Assembly (NCBI GenBank): GCA_949948825.1
Contig: CATLIJ010000037.1
Span: forward strand, 1 to 14,290
DNA from: an uncultured Clostridiaceae bacterium
Lineage (GTDB): Bacteria > Bacillota > Clostridia > Lachnospirales > Lachnospiraceae
Length of the DNA stretch: 14,290 nt
Reading direction: 5' to 3'
The notes below the pieces were generated by a model that saw nothing but the letters and a program-made list of their open reading frames with translations, was not told the origin of the DNA and made no database searches. The position numbers and the translations under genes were made by a program. Positions 1 through 6,410 of this stretch are shown in pieces. How positions within the stretch are numbered: the stretch's first letter is position 1; each line of letters begins with the position of its first letter.

Positions 1-844
1 ACTGCCCCTTTTCAACCGGAGGCTTTTCTGTAACCGGGGCGCTACGGAAGGTGGTGCGGGTAGTTCCGCCGGCCATATAGACTCTGCCGCATTCCGGACA
101 TACACTGGTATGGTAGGTTACAGACTGGGAAACAATCTCCTGGTCTTCCTTCTCAGCTTTCAGCCGTGCATGGGCCACATGCTCCATTTCATGAGCGCGG
201 ATGGCAGCAGGAGCAGCCTCCGGACTTACATGGGTGGGAGTCTTAAAGGAAACTCCCGGATCATTGGACCCATCCTGGTATTTCCGGCTTTTGCAGGTCT
301 GACATTCATAAGTATCCAGATCCGGCTGCCTTTGAACTGCTGTGCTGCCTTGTGGCTGTGCTGCTTTGGAAGAACCGGGCATGCTTGGCTGCCCAGGCAT
401 ACCAACCGGGCTGGGGTTGCCAGCAGGTTGGGCCATTCCAAAGGTTCCCGTCTGAGGATTGCTTCCGGACCGTCTGGAAGCGCCGGCCTGTGGATTCATT
501 CCAGTCTGTGCAGCAGTGCCGGTCAGTGGATTCGTTCCGGTCTGTGCAGCAGTGCCGGTCAGTGGATTCGTTCCGGTTTGTGCAGCAGTGCCGGCCTGTG
601 GATTCGTTCCGGTCTGTGCAGCAGTGCCGGTCAGTGGATTCATTCTGGTCTGTGCAGCAGTGCCGGTCAGCTGGTTCATCCCCATCTGTGCGGAATTGCC
701 GTTTAACCGGTTCATTCCAGATGATTGCACAGCGCCTGACCGCCGCGCCATAAGATTGGCATTTCCCATCTGTCCAAGTCTTCCGGACAGCATGGTGTTT
801 GAATTGTAGAAGCTCTGATTTCCAAGAGCAAACAGATAATTCAT
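1..844 (-). CDS. Putative SprA-related zinc metalloprotease with 12-residue repeats, 3' end cut off
   Basis: The reading frame opens at ATG 844 and stays open for 281 codons to the window edge, so the C-terminus is missing. An AAGGAGG ribosome site lies at 852-858, 7 bases before the ATG. From the N-terminus there is a short leader without a clear signal peptide. Residues 45-140 hold eight 12-residue units, best form NPLTGTAAQTGT, the last ones degenerate. A Pro/Gln/Gly-rich stretch follows. Next comes a CQTC motif (181-184) followed by RKYQDGS, then HEMEH at 218-222 (the HExxH zinc-protease signature), and CPECGR at 249-254. The run IRAHEMEH...SVTYHTSVCPECGRVYMAGG resembles the SprA-related / putative metalloprotease family (PF12118) as I remember it. 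Catalysis is inferred, not shown, and the substrate is unknown. It follows glgD on the same strand but is separated from it by an inserted element. Confidence 0.78.
   Translation of the reverse strand, partial: MNYLFALGNQSFYNSNTMLSGRLGQMGNANLMARRSGAVQSSGMNRLNGNSAQMGMNQLTGTAAQTRMNPLTGTAAQTGTNPQAGTAAQTGTNPLTGTAAQTGTNPLTGTAAQTGMNPQAGASRRSGSNPQTGTFGMAQPAGNPSPVGMPGQPSMPGSSKAAQPQGSTAVQRQPDLDTYECQTCKSRKYQDGSNDPGVSFKTPTHVSPEAAPAAIRAHEMEHVAHARLKAEKEDQEIVSQSVTYHTSVCPECGRVYMAGGTTRTTFRSAPVTEKPPVEKGQ
425..712 (-). repeat. 36-bp tandem repeat array coding NPLTGTAAQTGT units
   Basis: Eight consecutive 36-bp units encode residues 45-140 of the partial metalloprotease-like protein. The central five units (497-676) are nearly identical at DNA level. 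They differ mainly at LT/QA and at the last residue (T or M). The first unit (NRLNGNSAQMGM) and the last two are diverged. The period is an exact multiple of three, so unit gain or loss would keep the frame. Confidence 0.9.
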
Positions 845-857
845 CAGATCTCCTCCT

Positions 858-865
858 TCATTTAC
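858..865. repeat. Left target-site duplication TCATTTAC
   Basis: Perfect 8-bp direct repeat of 1018-1025, abutting the left inverted end of the 152-bp element. It touches the ribosome site (852-858) of the metalloprotease-like gene. Confidence 0.8.
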
Positions 866-1017
866 GTAACAGTTCAGACAGCGGGGAACTTGACATGAAT
901 TTTGGGCGTCAAGCTCGCTTGTAAGCTCAAATTCATGTCAGTTTCCACATCGGATGTCTATCCGATTCTTCTTGTCCGTCGAAGACGGGCAAGAAGATGC
1001 CCCGTCTGAACTGTTAC
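866..1017. mobile_element. 152-bp MITE-like element with terminal inverted repeats and 8-bp target duplication
   Basis: The ends are perfect 14-bp inverted repeats: GTAACAGTTCAGAC at 866-879 and its complement at 1004-1017. Pairing continues as GGGG 883-886 with CCCC 1000-1003 after a 3-base bulge. TCATTTAC occurs immediately outside both ends (858-865 and 1018-1025), as expected of an 8-bp target-site duplication. Inside are three hairpins: 891-940 (12-bp perfect arms TGACATGAATTT), 949-966 (ATCGGAT arms, loop GTCT) and 967-997 (14-bp arms with one G-T pair, loop GAA). It is too short to encode a transposase, so it would be non-autonomous. Ends starting GTAA with 8-bp duplications are typical of the IS66 family. 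That assignment is an inference from end sequence only. Confidence 0.82.
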
Positions 1018-1025
1018 TCATTTAC
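1018..1025. repeat. Right target-site duplication TCATTTAC
   Basis: Perfect 8-bp direct repeat of 858-865, abutting the right inverted end of the 152-bp element. Confidence 0.8.
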
Positions 1026-1032
1026 AGTGCAG

Positions 1033-1062
1033 GAGCGCACATGGAAGAAATCCAGTGCGCTC
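1033..1062 (-). other. Hairpin downstream of glgD
   Basis: GAGCGCAC (1033-1040) pairs with GTGCGCTC (1055-1062). The stem continues with TGG/CCA after one bulged A and closes on a 7-base loop. It lies about 20 bases past the glgD stop on the minus strand. No run of T follows on either strand, so an intrinsic terminator is not supported. It may be an mRNA 3'-end stabiliser, an attenuating stem or chance. Confidence 0.5.
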
Positions 1063-1082
1063 ATATCAAAGGTTTAACTGCT

Positions 1083-2225
1083 TTATACTGTCTGGTGTTT
1101 GGCCACATATACCGGGAAGCTGTCGCTGCCTTTGATTTCCTTGCCGCAGGTAAAGGTAACATTCTTATCTGAAATAATATATTCCAGACATGCGTCCTGC
1201 TCTACTACAGTATCCTGCATCAGAACACAATTTTTTACCTTTGCTCCCTTGGCAATACGGACACCACGGAACAGAACACAGTTTTCAGCTTCGCCTTCAA
1301 TGACACAGCCGTCTGCAGCCATTACATTCTTAACCTTGGCTTCCCCTATGTACCGGGTCGGGTTATCGTCACGAATCTTGGTGTAGATCGGATCGCCGGA
1401 GAAAAGACCGTCCAGGTTTTCTTCATTCAACAGTCTCATATTCTCGTCAAAATAGCTCTTCAGGTCACAGATCCGTGCCAGATAGCCGTCATACCGATAT
1501 GCCTGTACATTCAGCTTGTCAAGCTGGGTAGACAGAATATCCCGCTCAAAATAGGAGTATCCATGAAGATAGGCTGTACTGATCTGCTCAATCAGCAGTT
1601 CCCGGTCAATAATATAAATATTCATTGAGAAATTCTGAGTTCCGGCTTCTTTTGAGCAGATATTCAAGTTTGTCACACGGCCATTGTCAATGTCAAAGGT
1701 GTAGTACATGTTGCTGCCCAGATCATTTCTCTTGATTGCGCCCTCTGGAAGCGGCTCTTCACTGTATGCAACTGTCACATCTGCGCCGCTGGCAATGTGT
1801 GCATCCATGAATTTCTTAAAATTAAAGTTCACAGCAATGTTAGTGTCTGCCATGACCACATATTTTTCCCGCTGGGATTTTAAAAATTCAATAATGCTTG
1901 CCAGCGCCTCCACCCGTCCGGTGTACATCTTAATATTCTTCTGTGCAAACGGAGGAACAATGTTCAGTCCGCCGTTTTTGCGGGTCAGATCCCACTCGCG
2001 TCCAGCTCCTAAATGGTCCATGAGAGAGTGGTAGTTTTTGCGGACAACCAAAGAGATGTTGCCAATGCCGCTGTTGACCATGCTGGACAGGATAAAGTCC
2101 ACCATCCGGTAACGGCCTGCGAAGGGGATGGAAGCCATCAAACGCTCACTGACCAGTTCCGGGATCATGCTGTCATAGGTGTTTGGGAAAATGATGCCCA
2201 GAGCATCTGCGTTGGAATTTACCAT
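1083..2225 (-). CDS. glgD: GlgD, non-catalytic/regulatory subunit of glucose-1-phosphate adenylyltransferase
   Basis: A 380-residue protein of the ADP-glucose pyrophosphorylase family, paired with GlgC in glycogen synthesis. It has the family's N-terminal nucleotidyltransferase fold ([22 protein letters not shown], about residues 33-54). The GGxGxRL nucleotide loop is replaced by [17 protein letters not shown], the usual sign of GlgD. The C-terminal part has hexapeptide-like turns ([30 protein letters not shown]) of a left-handed beta helix. From family knowledge, GlgD is weak or inactive alone and modulates GlgC in a mixed tetramer. The ATG overlaps the glgC stop by 7 bases (ATGGTAA, 2219-2225), which implies translational coupling. 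GGCGGTGAAG just upstream, inside glgC, may serve as a weak ribosome site. Confidence 0.95.
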   Translation of the reverse strand: MVNSNADALGIIFPNTYDSMIPELVSERLMASIPFAGRYRMVDFILSSMVNSGIGNISLVVRKNYHSLMDHLGAGREWDLTRKNGGLNIVPPFAQKNIKMYTGRVEALASIIEFLKSQREKYVVMADTNIAVNFNFKKFMDAHIASGADVTVAYSEEPLPEGAIKRNDLGSNMYYTFDIDNGRVTNLNICSKEAGTQNFSMNIYIIDRELLIEQISTAYLHGYSYFERDILSTQLDKLNVQAYRYDGYLARICDLKSYFDENMRLLNEENLDGLFSGDPIYTKIRDDNPTRYIGEAKVKNVMAADGCVIEGEAENCVLFRGVRIAKGAKVKNCVLMQDTVVEQDACLEYIISDKNVTFTCGKEIKGSDSFPVYVAKHQTV

Positions 2226-3427
2226 TGTTCTTCACCGCCTTTCACATTGCTGTTGACCATGGCATTGGGGCCGATCTTCGCGCCGTCGCCTACATACACG
2301 CCGGAGCCGACTGTGGCCACACCCTTTTCTCCGTCAGCAGGCATAGCGCCCACCACGGCATTCTCGCCAATCACAACATTTTCCGCCACAATGCAGTGCT
2401 TGACGCAAGCCCCTGCCTTGATGGTGGTGCCGCCCATAATCACAGCATCCTCCACCTGGGCGCCGGGTTCTACTGTGACGCCTGCAAACAGAATGGAGTG
2501 CTTTACGGTTCCGGAAATCCGGCAGCCATCGGTAATCATACAGTTCTCCACCACAGCCTCGCTGCTGATCCGGTGTCCGGTCATGCCGCTGTTGCGGCTG
2601 TAAATCTTCCAGTTCTCATCAAACAGGTTGATGCCGCTGTGTTCCGGGTCCAGAACTTCCATGTTGGCTTCCCATAGAGAGGAGATGGTTCCCACATCCT
2701 TCCAGTAGCCGCTGAAGTGGTAAGCATACATCTGACGCTCATCCCGCAGCAGATTGGGAATAATGTTGTTGCCAAAGTCATTTTCAGAGTTGGGGTCAGC
2801 TTCGTCTTCAATCAGGTACTTTTTCAGCACATCCCAGTTGAAGATGTAGATGCCCATGGACGCCAGGTTTGACTTGGGATTCTTCGGCTTTTCCTGGAAT
2901 TCTGTGATCTTGTCATTCTCGTCCGCAACCATCAGGCCGAAGCGGGAAGCCTCGTCCCACGGAACCTCCATGACTGCCACACTGAACTCAGCGCCCTTTT
3001 CCTTGTGGAAACGCAGGAAATCGCTGTAATCCTGCTTGCAGATCTGATCACCAGACAGAATGATCACATACTGCGGATTGTAACGCTCAATGAACGAAAT
3101 GTTCTGATAGATGGCATTGGCGGTTCCCTTATACCAGTCAGAACCAGACGCCTGCTGATACGGCGGAAGCACATGAACGCCCCCGTGCAGACGGTCCAGA
3201 TCCCACGGCTGACCATTGCCGATGTATTCGTTCAGAACCAGCGGCTGATACTGGGTAAGGATTCCCACGGTATCGATGCCGGAGTTGACGCAGTTTGACA
3301 GCGGAAAATCGATGATACGATATTTGCCGCCGAAAGGAACTGCAGGTTTTGCCAGCTTCTGGGTCAGTGCATACAGACGTGAACCCTGTCCGCCGGCAAG
3401 AAGCATTGCAATCATTTCTTTTGCCAT
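2219..3427 (-). CDS. glgC: GlgC, catalytic glucose-1-phosphate adenylyltransferase
   Basis: Makes ADP-glucose from ATP and glucose-1-phosphate, the committed step of bacterial glycogen synthesis, in the cytosol. The 402-residue length fits the family. Visible motifs are GGQGSRL (12-18, nucleotide loop), [12 protein letters not shown] (30-41), GTANAI (101-106), LSGDQ (124-128, with the metal-binding Asp at 127) and EFQEKP (176-181, glucose-1-phosphate-binding Lys 180). A C-terminal left-handed beta helix follows. Where many homologs have SGDHIYKMDY, this one has [10 protein letters not shown], a mild variation around an intact Asp. The start is supported by GGGGGAG about 7 bases upstream. It is the first gene of a glgC-glgD operon. 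No glycogen synthase or branching enzyme lies in this window. Confidence 0.97.
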   Translation of the reverse strand: MAKEMIAMLLAGGQGSRLYALTQKLAKPAVPFGGKYRIIDFPLSNCVNSGIDTVGILTQYQPLVLNEYIGNGQPWDLDRLHGGVHVLPPYQQASGSDWYKGTANAIYQNISFIERYNPQYVIILSGDQICKQDYSDFLRFHKEKGAEFSVAVMEVPWDEASRFGLMVADENDKITEFQEKPKNPKSNLASMGIYIFNWDVLKKYLIEDEADPNSENDFGNNIIPNLLRDERQMYAYHFSGYWKDVGTISSLWEANMEVLDPEHSGINLFDENWKIYSRNSGMTGHRISSEAVVENCMITDGCRISGTVKHSILFAGVTVEPGAQVEDAVIMGGTTIKAGACVKHCIVAENVVIGENAVVGAMPADGEKGVATVGSGVYVGDGAKIGPNAMVNSNVKGGEEQW

Positions 3428-3452
3428 ATTAATCTCCCCCTGATTATTTAAT

Positions 3453-3499
3453 TGGCGAAGGGACAGAGGTAAGACGTGCGCTTTCTGTCACATTCGCCA
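3453..3499 (-). promoter_or_regulatory. Structured hairpin in the glgC leader
   Basis: In the minus-strand leader, TGGCGAA (3493-3499) pairs with TTCGCCA (3453-3459). After a small internal loop, GACAG (3485-3489) pairs with CTGTC (3462-3466), giving a two-part stem of 7 and 5 bp with an 18-base loop. It sits 26 bases before the glgC ATG and leaves the ribosome site free. A regulatory role is inferred only from the structure. It matches no riboswitch that I recognise. Confidence 0.45.
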
Positions 3500-3543
3500 G
3501 CCGGAAAAACCTGTAGGGCAGGAATTTCGGCTGTAATACTGAA

Positions 3544-3552
3544 ATTGTACCA
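3544..3552 (-). promoter_or_regulatory. Extended -10 promoter candidate for glgCD
   Basis: Read on the minus strand, TGGTACAAT is an extended -10 (TG-N-TACAAT). No good -35 lies at 17 bp. A TTGACT (3582-3587) is 32 bp away, too far to be its partner. Transcription would start near 3537, giving a leader of about 110 bases before glgC that contains the hairpin at 3453-3499. Confidence 0.5.
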
Positions 3553-3602
3553 CAAAAGAGAGAAAACGGGTAGTCTTTTTTAGTCAAAAAATGAAAAAAA
3601 TG

Positions 3603-4064
3603 TTAAAGAGGAGATCCTTTTTCAGAGAAAAACTGCTCCAGAATTTCAGCAGCATCTGCAGCTAAGTCTGCACAGGGGCGTTTTTTATAATATTCCTCTG
3701 TCCGCTTGGAGGGTGTGGGAGAATCGGAGCGGTGACTCAGCCCCAAAAGCTCCCTGCATACAATGCTCCCATGATGCTTTTGGAAAATCCCGGCCAGTTC
3801 CTGAACCTGCTCGTATAATTGTTTTTTGCCGTCCTGGTCTTTTGGGCTGCTGTATCCGCATTTCAGGCCCAGGACCAGGAACATGCCGCTGACTGTGCCG
3901 CAGACCTCTCTTAACCGCCCCATTCCGCCTCCAAAGGGGGAAGCCAGAGAAGCAGCAGTTTCCTTGTCCAGTCCCAGCTCTTCATGGAAGGCAAGAAGAA
4001 CTGATTGTGTGCAGTTGTAGCCTTCCAGAAAATAGGCTTTTGCCAGTTCCTTGTGATTTTTCAT
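3603..4064 (-). CDS. C_GCAxxG_C_C family protein (putative redox-active cysteine protein)
   Basis: A 153-residue cytosolic-looking protein with no signal or membrane segment. It carries the scattered cysteines of the C_GCAxxG_C_C family (PF09719/TIGR01909 type): GYNCTQSVLLAF (Cys18), FGGGMGR (44-50), VCGTVSG (Cys55 in the C-G-x-x-x-G box), Cys103 and Cys131 (PCADLAADAAEIL). From family knowledge these small clostridial proteins are thought to be redox-active, perhaps metal-binding. The reaction is unknown. AGGAGG stands 7 bases before the ATG. The gene lies 88 bp after dinB on the same strand and has no strong promoter of its own, so read-through from dinB is possible. No clear terminator follows it before the glgC promoter. 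Confidence 0.85.
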   Translation of the reverse strand: MKNHKELAKAYFLEGYNCTQSVLLAFHEELGLDKETAASLASPFGGGMGRLREVCGTVSGMFLVLGLKCGYSSPKDQDGKKQLYEQVQELAGIFQKHHGSIVCRELLGLSHRSDSPTPSKRTEEYYKKRPCADLAADAAEILEQFFSEKGSPL

Positions 4065-4152
4065 AAATACCTCCTGATGTGGTTTAAGTGGCGGTTCGGC
4101 GTAAGCCGGACGCCAGGATGGGTCTTTTGAATATTGTTACCTTTCACACAGG

Positions 4153-5400
4153 TCAGGAAAAGGGCAGATGTTTTTCCTTGCTGACTGCATGGTCTGTGAG
4201 AGAATCTTCCTTTAAAAAGCTTGCCCGTTTAATGCTGTCCGTGCCGTATTTTTTGCGGATCTGGTCAACTGCCCGTTCCATTTCTTTCATCTTTACGGAT
4301 TTTTTTGTGTCAAACAGGCTTAATTGCTCAAAGGAATCTTCGGAAATCCGGCTGGTGCGCAGGCCGATCAGGCGGACCGGAGTTAAATCCCAGCATTCCT
4401 TTAAGAGACGGCAGGCGTTTTCAAACAATACAGCTGTGGAGTCGGTGGGTGTGTCCAGGGTAAGCTGGTGGGACTGGGAGGTAAACTGCCAGTTTTTCAG
4501 CTCCACGCAGATACAGTTGCAGCGGACCTTTTCTTCCCGCAGCCGTGTTCCCACAGTCTCGCTTAAAGCCAGAAGCACCTGACAGGCTGTGTCATAGTCA
4601 GACACATCCCTGGGCAGGGTAATCCGGTTGCCATAGCCTTTGCTGGCTGGTTCCCGGCTGGCCACCGGCTCGTCATCCATGCCATTGGCATAGCGGTGGA
4701 TCAGGGAACCGTATTTGTCCCCAAGATGGGAGCGAAGGATTTGTACATCACAGGCAGCCACATCTCCAATGGTGTGAAGTCCGATCCGCCTCATCTTGTC
4801 AGCAGCAGCGCTGCCTACAAAGAACAAATCTCTCAAGGGAAGGGGCCACATTTTCATCGGTACCTCATCTGGATACAAAGTGTGGGTTTTGTCCGGCTTT
4901 TCAAAGTCAGAAGCCATCTTTGCCAGAAGCTTGTTGGAGGAAATGCCGATATTTACTGTGAATTTCAGTTCTTTCAGGATTCGCTGCCGGATGCGGTCTG
5001 CGGTTTCTTCTGGTTTGCCGAACAGGTGAATGGTTTCGGTCAGATCAAGGAATCCTTCATCAATGCTGAATTTTTCAATGTCCGGCGTGTAGTCCTCCAG
5101 AAGCCGGAAAAGAGCTGCTGAGCACTTTTGGTAGAAATCAAACCGGGAAGGGACAATCGTCAGATCCGGACATTTGCGGAGGGCGGAAACAAGTGGTTCT
5201 CCGGTCATGACGCCGGATTTTTTGGCAGATGGAGATTTGGCCAGCACGATTCCCCGGCGGGATTTGGCGTCTCCTCCGACTGCAGAGGGGATGGTGCGCA
5301 GGTCCGGACCCGCAGGTCCATGTTCCAGCCGGTAGACCGCCTCCCAGCTTAAAAAGGCGGAATTGACATCTATGTGGAAAATCAGTCGTTTGGGTTCCAT
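4153..5400 (-). CDS. dinB: Y-family DNA polymerase IV (DinB/UmuC-like)
   Basis: A low-fidelity translesion polymerase that copies past damaged template bases. Palm catalytic residues are visible: Asp11 in HIDVNSAF and Asp114-Glu115 in FSIDEGFLD. Phe16 sits where the sugar steric gate is expected. The form DVNSAFLSWEA replaces the E. coli DxDxFFA and is common in Firmicutes. Helix-hairpin-helix-like residues (LFFVGSAAADKMRRIGLHTIGD, about 192-213) are followed by the little-finger domain. QLSLF at 359-363 fits the beta sliding-clamp binding motif. The 415-residue length is normal. AAGGAG lies about 11 bases before the ATG, and a good promoter is seen upstream. No LexA-like box was recognised near it, so SOS control is not supported by what I see. 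Confidence 0.95.
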   Translation of the reverse strand: MEPKRLIFHIDVNSAFLSWEAVYRLEHGPAGPDLRTIPSAVGGDAKSRRGIVLAKSPSAKKSGVMTGEPLVSALRKCPDLTIVPSRFDFYQKCSAALFRLLEDYTPDIEKFSIDEGFLDLTETIHLFGKPEETADRIRQRILKELKFTVNIGISSNKLLAKMASDFEKPDKTHTLYPDEVPMKMWPLPLRDLFFVGSAAADKMRRIGLHTIGDVAACDVQILRSHLGDKYGSLIHRYANGMDDEPVASREPASKGYGNRITLPRDVSDYDTACQVLLALSETVGTRLREEKVRCNCICVELKNWQFTSQSHQLTLDTPTDSTAVLFENACRLLKECWDLTPVRLIGLRTSRISEDSFEQLSLFDTKKSVKMKEMERAVDQIRKKYGTDSIKRASFLKEDSLTDHAVSKEKHLPFS

Positions 5401-5433
5401 GAAAATCAGCTCTCCTTTTTTGGACTGATTTTT

Positions 5434-5462
5434 ATTATAATGGGAATTTGGGGCAGAGGCAA
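5434..5462 (-). promoter_or_regulatory. SigA-type promoter for dinB
   Basis: On the minus strand, TTGCCT (5457-5462) and TATAAT (5434-5439) are separated by exactly 17 bp. The predicted start near 5428 gives a leader of about 28 bases to the dinB ATG at 5400. Confidence 0.75.
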
Positions 5463-5494
5463 TGGAAATGTGGAGGTTTTTTGAAAAAGAATGA

Positions 5495-5513
5495 TGTAAT
5501 AGTTGACATTACA
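5495..5513. promoter_or_regulatory. Operator candidate 1, TGTAAT-N7-ATTACA
   Basis: A perfect 6-bp-arm palindrome with a 7-bp spacer, centred at 5504 and covering the -35 hexamer. The same arms and spacer recur at 5537-5555. The cognate regulator is not recognised and no regulator gene is in this window. Confidence 0.7.
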
Positions 5514-5531
5514 ACAAAACTGTGATATGCT
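5503..5531 (+). promoter_or_regulatory. Near-consensus SigA promoter of the macrodomain-sirtuin operon
   Basis: TTGACA (5503-5508) and TATGCT (5526-5531) are separated by 17 bp. Transcription should start near 5538, about 70 bases before the ATG at 5607. The -35 lies inside palindrome 1, and the start point lies at the edge of palindrome 2. This is the layout of a repressed promoter. Confidence 0.8.
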
Positions 5532-5535
5532 TTTA

Positions 5536-5556
5536 TTGTAATGATTTATATTACAA
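5536..5556. promoter_or_regulatory. Operator candidate 2, TTGTAAT-N7-ATTACAA
   Basis: A perfect 7-bp-arm palindrome with a 7-bp spacer, centred at 5546, at and just after the predicted transcription start. Its centre is 42 bp (four helical turns) from that of operator 1, so both sites face the same side of the DNA. Confidence 0.72.
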
Positions 5557-5606
5557 CGGTTGAATAGAACTTTACTGCAGAATAAGGAACAGTGAGGAGA
5601 GAGGAT

Positions 5607-6410
5607 ATGGATATAGAGGAACAGAGAAGATATTTAATACAGGAACTTTTAAAGGAAGATCACCAATATGCTTCTGTGAGGATTCCGCAGGAAGAGGAGG
5701 AGCAAAGGCGGCTTCTTCGGGGATTGATGAATCTCCGTCCTCACAAAAGGATTCATGAGAGGTTTCTCAAAGTACAGGATTCGTACCTGAAGGCAGTGAC
5801 AAAAGAAAAAGGAATTGTGGAGCTTGAGGATTTAGAGCTGGTTTCAGATGGCTTGTATCTATGGCAGGGAGACATTACCACCCTGCGGTGTGATGGGATT
5901 GTCAATGCAGCCAACAGCGGTATGACTGGCTGCTATGTGCCGAACCATTCCTGCATTGACAACTGCATCCATTTCTTCAGCGGCATCCAGCTTCGGATGG
6001 AATGCGGGGAGATGATGGAAAGGCAGGGCCATGAGGAGGAGACGGGAAACGCGAAGCTTACCAGGGCCTACAATCTGCCATGCCGCTATATTCTTCACAC
6101 AGTTGGTCCGATAATAAAGGGAGCTGTGACAAAGAGAGACTGTGATTTGCTGGCCCGGTGCTATGAATCCTGCCTGAAGCTGGCAGCGGAACATGGGCTG
6201 GAAAGCGTGGCTTTCTGCTGTATTTCCACGGGAGAGTTTCATTTTCCCAATGACAGGGCGGCGCAGATTGCGTTGAATACGGTAAAAGCATTTATGGAGA
6301 AAGAGACCAGTGTAAGGAGGGTGATTTTTAATGTATTCAAAGATTTGGACAAAGAAATCTATGAAGGGCTGCTTGGAGGAAGTCGCAAGGTTAAAGGAAG
6401 CGCTCCATAA
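5607..6410 (+). CDS. Zinc-type macrodomain protein-ADP-ribose hydrolase
   Basis: The 267-residue protein has a helical, charged N-terminal extension (1-80) followed by a macrodomain. Key motifs are WQGDITTLRCDGIVNAANS (86-104, ADP-ribose-binding Asp and Asn), GCYVPNHSCIDNCIH (108-122), YILHTVGPI and CCISTGEFHFP (phosphate loop). Cys109, His114 and Cys116 match the zinc-ligand spacing of the Zn-macrodomains linked to SirTM sirtuins. Such enzymes remove ADP-ribose from proteins modified by the partner sirtuin, the next gene here. The start at ATG 5607 is chosen because the in-frame GTG at 5592 lies within the purine-rich ribosome site (GAGGAGAGAGG). The 3' end overlaps the sirtuin gene by 80 bases in another frame. 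The gene is expected to be controlled through the twin palindromes upstream. Confidence 0.93.
   Translation: MDIEEQRRYLIQELLKEDHQYASVRIPQEEEEQRRLLRGLMNLRPHKRIHERFLKVQDSYLKAVTKEKGIVELEDLELVSDGLYLWQGDITTLRCDGIVNAANSGMTGCYVPNHSCIDNCIHFFSGIQLRMECGEMMERQGHEEETGNAKLTRAYNLPCRYILHTVGPIIKGAVTKRDCDLLARCYESCLKLAAEHGLESVAFCCISTGEFHFPNDRAAQIALNTVKAFMEKETSVRRVIFNVFKDLDKEIYEGLLGGSRKVKGSAP

Noticed and set aside
110..706. Plus-strand open frame of 198 codons across the left repeat region
   Set aside because: It is the antisense shadow of the 36-bp repeats of the minus-strand metalloprotease-like gene, which has a proper ribosome site and domain motifs. The plus frame has neither.
425..712. 36-bp repeats considered as a CRISPR array
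   Set aside because: Units are directly tandem with no spacers and are in frame with a protein. The same holds for the 9230-9589 array.
2219..2225. glgC/glgD 7-base overlap as a frameshift or fusion
   Set aside because: Both proteins have complete family-length ends. ATGGTAA overlap is ordinary translational coupling.
3575..3602. T-rich stretch after the C_GCAxxG_C_C gene as an intrinsic terminator
   Set aside because: No stable GC-containing stem precedes the T runs. AGTC occurs there as a direct, not inverted, repeat.
4088..4116. Small hairpin (GGCGT/ACGCC) between dinB and the C_GCAxxG_C_C gene as a terminator
   Set aside because: The stem is only 5 bp and no T run follows on the minus strand.
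5401..5606. LexA/SOS box near dinB
   Set aside because: No GAAC-N4-GTTC-type palindrome is visible. The palindromes present belong to the opposite promoter and have a different sequence.
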